Shown here piece by piece: positions 1 through 6,764 of a DNA stretch of 64,000 bases; the stretch's first letter is position 1; each line of letters opens with the position of its first letter. This stretch comes from Pseudomonas sp. WJP1 (GTDB lineage Bacteria > Pseudomonadota > Gammaproteobacteria > Pseudomonadales > Pseudomonadaceae). Both the position numbers and the translations under genes were made by a program. The notes beneath the pieces were generated by a model. The model ran no database searches. It saw nothing but the letters and a program-made list of their open reading frames with translations, and was not told where the DNA came from. The stretch is taken from NCBI RefSeq assembly GCF_028471945.1, contig NZ_CP110128.1, positions 5,359,001-5,423,000 on the forward strand, read 5' to 3'.

Positions 1-1
1 C

Positions 2-334
2 GGTGTAGACCCGTCGATCATGGGCATCGGCCCGGTCCCGGCGACACGCCTGACCCTGCAAAAGGCCGGCTGGAACGTCGAGGACCTGGACCTGATCGAA
101 GCCAACGAAGCCTTCGCCGCCCAGGCGCTGGCGGTTGGCAAAGAGATGGGCTGGGACACCAGCAAAGTCAACGTCAACGGCGGCGCGATCGCCCTTGGCC
201 ATCCGATCGGCGCGTCGGGGGCACGGATCCTGGTGTCGCTGGTGCACGAACTGATCCGTCGCGATGGCAAGAAAGGACTGGCCACCTTGTGCATCGGTGG
301 CGGACAAGGCGTCGGCCTGGCTATCGAACGCTAA
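2..334 (+). CDS. phaA: Acetyl-CoA C-acetyltransferase (thiolase), C-terminal part
   Basis: This is the 3' end of a thiolase gene cut by the window edge; the frame is open from base 2. Thiolases of this type condense two acetyl-CoA to acetoacetyl-CoA, the first step of polyhydroxybutyrate synthesis. Visible C-terminal thiolase signatures are the NEAFAAQ block, the [17 protein letters not shown] block with the active-site His, and the CIGGGQG block with the second catalytic Cys. It lies 145 bases upstream of a class I PHA synthase gene in the same direction, which points to a PHB rather than a fatty-acid degradation role. The N-terminal catalytic Cys lies outside the window. Confidence 0.93.
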   Translation, partial: GVDPSIMGIGPVPATRLTLQKAGWNVEDLDLIEANEAFAAQALAVGKEMGWDTSKVNVNGGAIALGHPIGASGARILVSLVHELIRRDGKKGLATLCIGGGQGVGLAIER

Positions 335-479
335 CCACCGGCATCCGAATAGCCAATGCGCGGACCTGGTCCCCTGGCTCCGCGCATCAGGCTGGCATCA
401 GACAACGTTGCCCGCCTCCCTTGCCGTCGCTACGCCGCAATCCGGTATAGCGCGGCTTTTTTCTGCCCGGCACATCGGT

Positions 480-2192
480 ATGAAATTTATGGACAACAAC
501 GCGCATACATTCAAAACCTTCTGGTCAGGACAGGTTCCGTTCATCGCCTCTTTTGCAGTGCAACAACTGCGCCTGTGGGTGAACAGCAATCCCTGGTTTT
601 CCGGGCATGACCACGACACCTGGTTCGACCTGCCTCGCGAAACCCTGGACAGCCTTCAAGCGGACTACCAGGTTGAATGGGCTCAACTCGGCCAAAAACT
701 GCTGACCGGCCAGCCCTTCAGTTTCGATGATCGACGTTTCACCAGCGGCAACTGGAGCGCACCACTGTTCGGCTCGCTCGCCGCGTTTTACCTGCTCAAC
801 TCCAGCTTCCTGCTGAAACTGCTCGACAAGCTGCTGATCGACGAAAAGAAAGCACGCCAACGCCTGCGCTATCTGGTGGAGCAAGCCATTGCCGCCAGCG
901 CACCGAGCAATTTCCTGGCCAGTAACCCTGATGCATTGCAGCGTGCGGTCGAGACCCAAGGCGCCAGCCTGATCACAGGGATGCAGCATCTGGCCAGCGA
1001 CATGAATGAAGGCAAGATGCGCCAGTGCGATAGCGGCGCCTTCAAGGTTGGCGTCGACCTGGCCAATACCCCGGGCGAAGTCGTCTTCGAGAATCAGATC
1101 TTCCAACTCATCCAGTACTACCCGCAAAGCGAAACCCAGTACAAGCAGCCGGTGCTCGTCGTACCGCCGTCGATCAACAAGTACTACATCCTCGATCTGC
1201 GCCCGGACAACTCGATGGTCCGCCACCTGCTGGAAAAGGGGCACCCCGTATTCCTGGTCTCCTGGCGCAATTTTGACCAGGAACACGCCGGCACCACCTG
1301 GGATGACCTGATCGAGCACGGGGTAATCAACGCCCTGCAAGTCACCCGCGAGATCAGTGGCCAGCAGCGAATCAATTGCGTGGGCTTCTGCATCGGCGGC
1401 ACCTTGTTGAGCACCGCGTTGGCCGTACTGGCGGCACGTGGCGACCGCGAGATCGCCAGCCTGAGCCTGTTCGCCACGTTCCTGGATTATCTGGATACCG
1501 GCCCGATCGACATCTTCGTCGATGAAGAACTGGTGGCCTACCGCGAGCGCACCATTGGTGGTGTGAACGGCCCCATCGGTCTGTTCCGTGGCGAGGACAT
1601 GGGCAATACCTTTTCCCTGCTGCGCCCCAACGAGCTGTGGTGGAACTACAACGTCGACAAATACCTCAAGGGGCAGAAGCCGATTCCACTGGATCTGCTG
1701 TTCTGGAACAACGACAGCACCAACCTTCCAGGGCCGATGTACTGCTGGTACCTGCGCCACACCTACCTGCAGAATGATTTGAAATCAGGCGAGCTGGAGT
1801 GCTGCGGGACCAAGCTGGATTTGCGTGCAATCGACGCTCCCGCCTACATCCTGGCGACCCATGACGATCACATCGTGCCGTGGAAGAGCGCCTACGCCAG
1901 CACCCACCTGCTCTCCGGGCCCAAGCGTTTCGTACTGGGCGCTTCCGGGCATATCGCTGGCGTCGTCAATCCGCCGGCCAAGCAGAAGCGTCATTACTGG
2001 ACCAACAATCGGGTCACCAAAAACCCGGAGACCTGGTTCAAGAATGCCGAGCAGCAACCTGGTAGCTGGTGGAATGACTGGTTCAACTGGCTGGAGGGAC
2101 ACTCCGGCGAGCGCCAACCTGCGGTTGCGCACACCGGCAATGACAAATACCCGCCTCTGGAGCCGGCTCCAGGCAGTTTTGTGAAGCAATGA
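480..2192 (+). CDS. phaC: Class I poly(3-hydroxyalkanoate) synthase PhaC
   Basis: The 570-residue product polymerises 3-hydroxybutyryl-CoA into granule polyester. It has the class I lipase-like box GFCIGGT with catalytic Cys304, Asp463 in DDHIVPW and His491 in GHIAGVVNPP, matching the C-D-H triad of the Cupriavidus necator enzyme. Length fits class I (about 560-590). The frame stays open upstream into the thiolase gene, but the sequence before ATG 480 does not look like PhaC; a second ATG lies at 489 and neither has a strong Shine-Dalgarno. The neighbouring phaA suggests a phbBAC-type operon as described in Pseudomonas sp. 61-3, distinct from the mcl-PHA synthase locus of the genus. Confidence 0.94.
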   Translation: MKFMDNNAHTFKTFWSGQVPFIASFAVQQLRLWVNSNPWFSGHDHDTWFDLPRETLDSLQADYQVEWAQLGQKLLTGQPFSFDDRRFTSGNWSAPLFGSLAAFYLLNSSFLLKLLDKLLIDEKKARQRLRYLVEQAIAASAPSNFLASNPDALQRAVETQGASLITGMQHLASDMNEGKMRQCDSGAFKVGVDLANTPGEVVFENQIFQLIQYYPQSETQYKQPVLVVPPSINKYYILDLRPDNSMVRHLLEKGHPVFLVSWRNFDQEHAGTTWDDLIEHGVINALQVTREISGQQRINCVGFCIGGTLLSTALAVLAARGDREIASLSLFATFLDYLDTGPIDIFVDEELVAYRERTIGGVNGPIGLFRGEDMGNTFSLLRPNELWWNYNVDKYLKGQKPIPLDLLFWNNDSTNLPGPMYCWYLRHTYLQNDLKSGELECCGTKLDLRAIDAPAYILATHDDHIVPWKSAYASTHLLSGPKRFVLGASGHIAGVVNPPAKQKRHYWTNNRVTKNPETWFKNAEQQPGSWWNDWFNWLEGHSGERQPAVAHTGNDKYPPLEPAPGSFVKQ

Positions 2193-2282
2193 AAGACTGC
2201 TGTGGAGCAGAGCGGAACATTGCCTGCAACACCGCAGCTTGATCGCACAGACGAAGATCAAGTCACGCAAACGCAATAGATA

Positions 2283-2307
2283 GCCGCCGGTAAGCCCAAC
2301 CGGCGGC
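2283..2307 (+). terminator. Possible terminator after phaC
   Basis: A 9-base GC-rich inverted repeat (GCCGCCGGT/ACCGGCGGC, 2283-2291 and 2299-2307) with a 7-base loop is followed by a T-rich stretch (TCATTTGTTT). It sits between phaC and the next small gene. The T-run is imperfect, so this is tentative. Confidence 0.45.
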
Positions 2308-2341
2308 ACGTCATTTGTTTGGGTACAAGGAGAGAGGCTCC

Positions 2342-2608
2342 ATGAGCACCCCGTTTCGCATCAACGAAGCACTCTTGATTGCCGGCCAGGCATTCGAACC
2401 ATTTCAATGCGTCGCCTGGGCTCCGCAAGACGGCAATGGCGAACTGAGCCTGTCCGTCCTGGACCGGGCCAGCACGCGTATTTGTCGCAAACAAGTTCCA
2501 AGCAGTACCTATTCGGACCCGGCGCAGCTGGAAAGCCTGCTGCAAGAAGTGCGCGCCGAGTTGAGCCAGGGAGGCTACACGCTGCAATCCTGGGCGATGC
2601 CAGGGTAA
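2342..2608 (+). CDS. Small conserved-type hypothetical protein
   Basis: The 88-residue product begins MSTPFRINEALL and has no membrane segment or signal peptide. The ATG at 2342 is preceded by a good AAGGAGAGAGG ribosome site, and the downstream bidirectional terminator fits a single-gene unit. No domain was recognised. The sequence is soluble, mixed alpha/beta in appearance, and has two Cys residues. It lies between phaC and tRNA-Ser, so it may be either an old neighbour of the tRNA or part of the PHB region. Confidence 0.7.
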   Translation: MSTPFRINEALLIAGQAFEPFQCVAWAPQDGNGELSLSVLDRASTRICRKQVPSSTYSDPAQLESLLQEVRAELSQGGYTLQSWAMPG

Positions 2609-2649
2609 GCATTCTCGCTGGCTGGAATTTTTTCCCGAAACGCAGAAAC

Positions 2650-2681
2650 GAAAAAGCCCTGAATAATCAGGGCTTTTTCGT
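2650..2681. terminator. Bidirectional rho-independent terminator
   Basis: The hairpin AAAAAGCCCTGA/TCAGGGCTTTTT has A-rich and T-rich flanks on both sides, so it can stop transcription from the small plus-strand gene (ends 2608) and from the minus-strand tRNA-Ser (3' end 2689). Confidence 0.85.
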
Positions 2682-2688
2682 ATAAATG

Positions 2689-2778
2689 TGGCGGTGAAGG
2701 AGAGATTCGAACTCTCGATACAGTTTCCTGTATACACACTTTCCAGGCGTGCTCCTTAAGCCACTCGGACACTTCACC
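2689..2778 (-). tRNA. tRNA-Ser (anticodon GGA)
   Basis: Read on the minus strand, the 90-base gene starts GGTGAAG and ends CTTCACC-G-CCA, giving a perfect seven-pair acceptor stem with an encoded CCA. The anticodon loop CTGGAAA between CACGC/GTGTG arms gives anticodon GGA for serine UCC/UCU codons. A long variable arm (ACAGGAAACTGT) is typical of class II serine tRNAs, and the T loop GTTCGAATC is intact. Confidence 0.97.
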
Positions 2779-2863
2779 GTATCTCTTCAAACAAGTTCTG
2801 TCTGTCGAGGCGCGCTAATGTAGTCGAAAGCTTTTCTGATGGCAAACATTTTTTTCAGAATTT

Positions 2864-3022
2864 TCATGCGCTTAACTCGCTTAGCTGTTTCTGGTTGTCC
2901 TGGGTCATGGCAAACCGGCCAATCTCCGGCCTGGCATCCCCTTCTATATAGCTGGCGATGCACAGCTGGCGGGCCGGGTGGCGCATGCCGAAGGCCTGGA
3001 GCGTGACTGGCGAGTCAGTCAC
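2864..3022 (-). CDS. Possible 52-residue protein
   Basis: A short open frame starts at GTG 3022 and ends at TGA 2864. It encodes a 52-residue peptide beginning MTDSPVTLQAFGMRHP and ending KQLSELSA. Third codon positions are mostly G or C, as in the neighbouring genes, and the gap would otherwise be 307 bases long. An internal ATG at codon 13 is an alternative start. No domain was recognised and the ribosome site is weak, so the gene is tentative. Confidence 0.4.
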   Translation of the reverse strand: MTDSPVTLQAFGMRHPARQLCIASYIEGDARPEIGRFAMTQDNQKQLSELSA

Positions 3023-3086
3023 GGCGCTTTACCTGGATGGTGGCGGTGAGTAACGTCTGCCCTACTTTACTGAAAGGATTAGCGTC

Positions 3087-3776
3087 ATGAGTGAGTTGAT
3101 TTCCTACCACCTCGAAGACGGTATCGCGACCCTGACCTTGAGCAACGGCAAGGTCAATGCCATCTCTCCGGACGTGATTGCGGCGTTCAACGCTGCGCTG
3201 GATCAGGCAGTGACTGATCGCGCGGTGGTGATCATTACCGGTCAGCCAGGGATTCTGTCGGGCGGGTACGATCTGAAGGTCATGACGTCCGGCCCTAAAG
3301 AAGCCGTGGCGCTGGTGACAGCCGGCTCGACGCTGGCCCGTCGCCTGTTGTCGCACCCGTTCCCGGTGATCGTGGCCTGCCCTGGCCATGCCGTGGCCAA
3401 GGGCGCGTTTCTGCTGCTGTCCGCCGACTATCGCATCGGTGTCGACGGTCCGTTCAGCATCGGCCTGAACGAAGTACAGATCGGCATGACCATGCACCAC
3501 GCCGGTATCGAGCTGGCCCGAGATCGCCTGCGCAAATCGGCGTTCCACCGCTCGGTGATCAACGGTGAAATGTTCAATCCGCAGTCTGCCGTGGATGCCG
3601 GTTTCCTTGACGTGGTGGTGTCGGCCGAGGAGCTGCAAGGTGCAGCACTGGCGGCGGCGCGTCAGTTGAAGAAGATCAACATGACCGCGCACAAGAACAC
3701 CAAGCTCAAAGTACGCAAGGCACTGCTGGACACCCTGGACAACGCAATCATGCTGGATCAGGAGCATATGGGCTAA
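3087..3776 (+). CDS. Crotonase-family protein (enoyl-CoA hydratase/isomerase-like)
   Basis: The 229-residue product has the crotonase fold signatures: the oxyanion region SGGYDLKVM and a GHAVAKGAFLLLSADYRIG block, then IGLNEVQIGM. ATG 3087 follows GAAAGGATT. The first catalytic Glu of classical hydratases, in the GGGxE segment, is replaced by Phe in KGAFLLL. The second Glu (NEVQ) is kept. In the family this pattern is closer to isomerases and other non-hydratase members than to hydratases, so the usual label enoyl-CoA hydratase may be wrong. It is shorter than typical hydratases (about 257). It appears to be a single-gene unit closed by a strong terminator. Confidence 0.85.
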   Translation: MSELISYHLEDGIATLTLSNGKVNAISPDVIAAFNAALDQAVTDRAVVIITGQPGILSGGYDLKVMTSGPKEAVALVTAGSTLARRLLSHPFPVIVACPGHAVAKGAFLLLSADYRIGVDGPFSIGLNEVQIGMTMHHAGIELARDRLRKSAFHRSVINGEMFNPQSAVDAGFLDVVVSAEELQGAALAAARQLKKINMTAHKNTKLKVRKALLDTLDNAIMLDQEHMG

Positions 3777-3793
3777 GCCCCAACCTGCAGCAA

Positions 3794-3825
3794 CGAAAAG
3801 CCCGACCGTCGTGTCGGGCTTTTCG
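3794..3825 (+). terminator. Rho-independent terminator after the crotonase gene
   Basis: A 13-base perfect stem CGAAAAGCCCGAC/GTCGGGCTTTTCG with a short CGTCGT loop starts 17 bases after the stop codon of the crotonase gene. Confidence 0.85.
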
Positions 3826-3990
3826 TAAGCGCCGCGCTGAAAACCCCTACAACCGCTCTAGAACACGTCTGACCCATCAGTCGGAAACATGTACTCAAAC
3901 ATCGTCTATCTCCCGCCTCTATAGCGGCAATTGCCGAAAACAGTGCACATCCGTACACTGCGCCACCTTTTGTCCCGGTGGGGCCTGCAA

Positions 3991-4713
3991 ATGCTGTTCG
4001 CTTTACGTATGTCATTGATGGGCCTGCACTTTATTGTGGCGGGTGTGCTGGGCGTGGTGCTTGGCCTGTGTCGCCCGTTCAATCCGGACAACAGTCGCCT
4101 GTGCGCGCGCCTCTATGCGTGGCCAGCGATGTGCATTCTGCGACTGCGGGTGAAGGCCGACGTCGGGCCGTTGATGGATAAACCCGAGAGTTGCGTGATC
4201 ATCGCCAACCACCAGTCCAACTACGATCTGTTTGTATTCGGCAACGTGGTGCCCCGCCGCACGGTGTGCATCGGTAAAAAGAGCCTGAAATGGGTGCCAT
4301 TGTTCGGGCAGTTGTTCTGGCTGGCCGGCAATGTGTTGATCGACCGCGGCAATGCGCAGAAGGCGCGCCAGTCGATGTTGACCACCACCCACACCCTGCA
4401 AAACGAAGACACTTCGATCTGGGTGTTCCCGGAGGGCACGCGCAATCTGGGCGAAGAACTGTTGCCGTTCAAGAAAGGCGCCTTCCAGATGGCCATCGCG
4501 GCCGGGGTGCCCATCGTACCGGTGTGTGTCAGCAGTTACGTCAAACACATGCGCTTGAACCGCTGGCGCAGTGGGAAAATTCTCATCCGTTCCCTGCCGG
4601 CCATTCCTACCGCGGGATTGAGCCTGGATGACATGCCCATGCTAATGGCCCAGTGTCGCGATCAGATGCGCGAATGCATCGATTCGATGGATCGACAACT
4701 GCAAGCCGCTTGA
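3991..4713 (+). CDS. plsC: 1-acyl-sn-glycerol-3-phosphate acyltransferase
   Basis: The 240-residue inner-membrane enzyme acylates lysophosphatidic acid to phosphatidic acid in phospholipid synthesis. It has the HX4D motif NHQSNYD (His74, Asp79), the KKSLKWVPLFGQLFWL block, the FPEGTRN acceptor-binding motif and a VPIVPVCVS block, all close to E. coli PlsC in order and spacing. An N-terminal hydrophobic segment follows MLFALRM. ATG 3991 is chosen because it matches the E. coli start; an in-frame TTG at 3931 is possible. It stands alone between two terminators. Confidence 0.93.
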   Translation: MLFALRMSLMGLHFIVAGVLGVVLGLCRPFNPDNSRLCARLYAWPAMCILRLRVKADVGPLMDKPESCVIIANHQSNYDLFVFGNVVPRRTVCIGKKSLKWVPLFGQLFWLAGNVLIDRGNAQKARQSMLTTTHTLQNEDTSIWVFPEGTRNLGEELLPFKKGAFQMAIAAGVPIVPVCVSSYVKHMRLNRWRSGKILIRSLPAIPTAGLSLDDMPMLMAQCRDQMRECIDSMDRQLQAA

Positions 4714-4716
4714 AAG

Positions 4717-4743
4717 AAACCCGCCTTGTGCGGGTTTTCTTTT
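4717..4743 (+). terminator. Rho-independent terminator after plsC
   Basis: The stem AAACCCGC/GCGGGTTT with a CTTGT loop and a following TTCTTTT run lies three bases beyond the plsC stop codon. Confidence 0.85.
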
Positions 4744-4872
4744 GCCTGCGAACTTTCGCCTGCGAACTCAGCAGATTTCACTGACTCTCAAGTAACAGAC
4801 AAGGCTAAGCTGAACGCTGCCTGCCAAGGTCATTTGCCATAGAAAGCTGCCAAGAAGAAGTGAATCAACATC

Positions 4873-5844
4873 ATGGGTAGAGTTGTTGCTGCTGCGGTTT
4901 ACAGTGCTGGCAAGAGAGTCACCAATATCACCCTCGACGAAGGCGCGGCCTGGGCTGCAAAGCCTGGTCACTTTGTCTGGATCGGCCTTGAAGAGCCGAG
5001 CGCCGAGGAACTGTACAACCTGCAACGCCAGTTCAACCTGCATGAACTGGCCATTGAAGACGCCCTGGAAAAACACAGCCGTCCCAAGCTGGAAACCTTC
5101 GGCGATGCGCTGTTCATCGTCACGTATTCGCCCATCATGGAAGAGGGCAAACTCAAGTTCATCGAGACCCATATTTTTGCCGGCAATGGCTACATCATTA
5201 CCGCGCGCAACGGCCATTCGGCGTCCTACGCTCATGTCCGCCAGCGTTGTGAGGCGCGTCCGTTGTTGTTGGAGCATGGGGAAGATTTCGTACTCTATGC
5301 CATCCTCGATTTCGTCATTGAAAACTACCAGCCGATGGGCGAAGCCATTCATGCGCAAATCGATGAGTTGGAGCGCAATGTCATGTGCAGCTCGCTGAAC
5401 GAGCGCGACATTCAAAAACTTCACAGCCTGCGCCGCGATGTACTGCGCTTGCGCCGGTTCGCGGCGCCGATGGTGGAGATTGGCGAGGAACTGCAAAAGC
5501 TGAGCTTCCCCTTCATCGACAAGAACATGCGCCCGTACTTTCGCGATGTGCAGATTCACGTAACGCGGCAGATGGAAGACCTGACGACCCTGGCCGATAT
5601 CGCCAGCCAGACCATCGAGGTCGGGGTGTTGCTGGAGGCGTCACGCCAGAGCGTGGTGCAGCGCAAGTTTGCCGCTTGGGCGGCGATCCTGGCGTTCCCG
5701 ACAGCGGTGGCGGGGATTTACGGGATGAACTTCCAGAACATGCCGGAGTTGACCTGGCATTACGGGTATTTCGGGGTTCTGGCGTTTATCACGGTGGGGT
5801 GTGTGGGGTTGTGGGCGAGCTTCAAGAAGTCGGGGTGGTTGTAG
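4873..5844 (+). CDS. corA: Magnesium/cobalt transport protein CorA
   Basis: The 323-residue protein is a CorA-family divalent cation channel. The N-terminal two thirds form the cytoplasmic funnel and coiled-coil part. Two C-terminal membrane helices follow (FAAWAAILAFPTAVAGIYGM and YFGVLAFITVGCVGLWASF), with the signature YGMNF at Gly284-Asn286 at the end of the first helix. The acidic loop after GMN (NMPEL) is typical. ATG 4873 is 30 residues upstream of the conserved core; a weak AAGAAG ribosome site precedes it. It is a single gene, with no neighbouring corC. Confidence 0.93.
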   Translation: MGRVVAAAVYSAGKRVTNITLDEGAAWAAKPGHFVWIGLEEPSAEELYNLQRQFNLHELAIEDALEKHSRPKLETFGDALFIVTYSPIMEEGKLKFIETHIFAGNGYIITARNGHSASYAHVRQRCEARPLLLEHGEDFVLYAILDFVIENYQPMGEAIHAQIDELERNVMCSSLNERDIQKLHSLRRDVLRLRRFAAPMVEIGEELQKLSFPFIDKNMRPYFRDVQIHVTRQMEDLTTLADIASQTIEVGVLLEASRQSVVQRKFAAWAAILAFPTAVAGIYGMNFQNMPELTWHYGYFGVLAFITVGCVGLWASFKKSGWL

Positions 5845-5872
5845 GATAAACCGAGTCGTCTGTGAGATTCGC

Positions 5873-5953
5873 TGTAGGAGCTGGCTTGCCAGCGAAGGCG
5901 TCCCGCCTGGCATACCGCGTTGCCCGGTTCGCCGGCAAGCCTGGCTCCTACAC
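5873..5953. repeat. REP pair (inverted)
   Basis: Two inverted REP units (TGTAGGAGCTGGCTTGCC... and ...GGCAAGCCTGGCTCCTACA) face each other. The right unit supplies the stop codon of the minus-strand glutamine amidotransferase gene at 5948-5950. Confidence 0.85.
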
Positions 5954-6670
5954 GGCTTCGGGTTTGTGCGCCACAAAGCGCATCATCCACTCGGCAACCG
6001 TAGTGCCGTGGTGTTCACTTTCCAGGCTTGCGATTCCTTTCGAATACACCTGCTCGCCCAGCGCCTGCTGGCGAATTTCCAGCAACGCCCGGGAATAGTC
6101 GTGGATGAATTCCGGGTGTCCCTGGAAGCACAGCACCTGATCGTTGATGTGGTAGGCGGCAAACGGGCAGAAATCGCTGGAGGCGATCACCGTGGCGTTT
6201 TCCGGTAGCGAGGTGACCTGATCCTGGTGGCTGATCAACAGGGTCAACTCTTCCTTCACCGGGCTCATCCATGGCGCCTTGGCGGCGAGTTTGTATTTAT
6301 GGGTGCCAACGCCCCAGCCTTGCGTCGCCCGTTCGCTTTTGCCACCCAGCAGCAGCGCCAGCAACTGATGGCCGAAGCACACGCCCAGCAGCTTGTCGCC
6401 GCGCTCGTAGCGCTTGAGCAAGTAGGTCTTGAGCGTTTCGATCCACGGGTCGGTGCCGAAGGAATCGGCCTTGCTGCCGGTCACCAGGTAGGCGTCGAAC
6501 GTCAGGTCATCGCTGGGGTACTCGCCCTGCATCACGTTGTAGACGGTGAATTCGGCGGCGATAGGTTGCTGCGAAAACAGGTGTTTAAACATCTGCCCGT
6601 AGCCCTGATATTGGTCAACCAACTCCGGACGCAGGATGTCGGTTTCCAGAATGCAGATGCGTAACGACAT
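5948..6670 (-). CDS. Class I glutamine amidotransferase domain protein
   Basis: The 240-residue product carries a complete class I amidotransferase triad: Cys98 in GVCFGHQ, and His185 and Glu187 in GHPEF. It is a stand-alone domain, like the GMP-synthase-like glutamine amidotransferases often annotated in this genus; the acceptor of the ammonia is unknown. ATG 6670 gives MSLRICILET, the usual start of this family. The last codons lie inside a REP element. It reads in the same direction as the beta-oxidation operon upstream but is separated by 94 bases, so co-transcription is possible but not shown. Confidence 0.88.
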   Translation of the reverse strand: MSLRICILETDILRPELVDQYQGYGQMFKHLFSQQPIAAEFTVYNVMQGEYPSDDLTFDAYLVTGSKADSFGTDPWIETLKTYLLKRYERGDKLLGVCFGHQLLALLLGGKSERATQGWGVGTHKYKLAAKAPWMSPVKEELTLLISHQDQVTSLPENATVIASSDFCPFAAYHINDQVLCFQGHPEFIHDYSRALLEIRQQALGEQVYSKGIASLESEHHGTTVAEWMMRFVAHKPEAV

Positions 6671-6764
6671 AAAAAATACCTGACACGTGATGGGAATAAT
6701 GCACACCCCAGAGCCTGCCTTGAAACACCGTGACAAGGCAAGCCCCGCAGTGTGTTACCGATCC

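Noticed and set aside
264..479. Longer PhaC starting inside phaA
   Set aside because: The frame is open but the added 72 residues do not look like any PhaC N-terminus; ATG 480 gives the usual class I length.
525..1760. Long minus-strand frame opposite phaC
   Set aside because: It is antisense to a gene with all catalytic residues and its translation is low-complexity, as expected from high-GC third positions.
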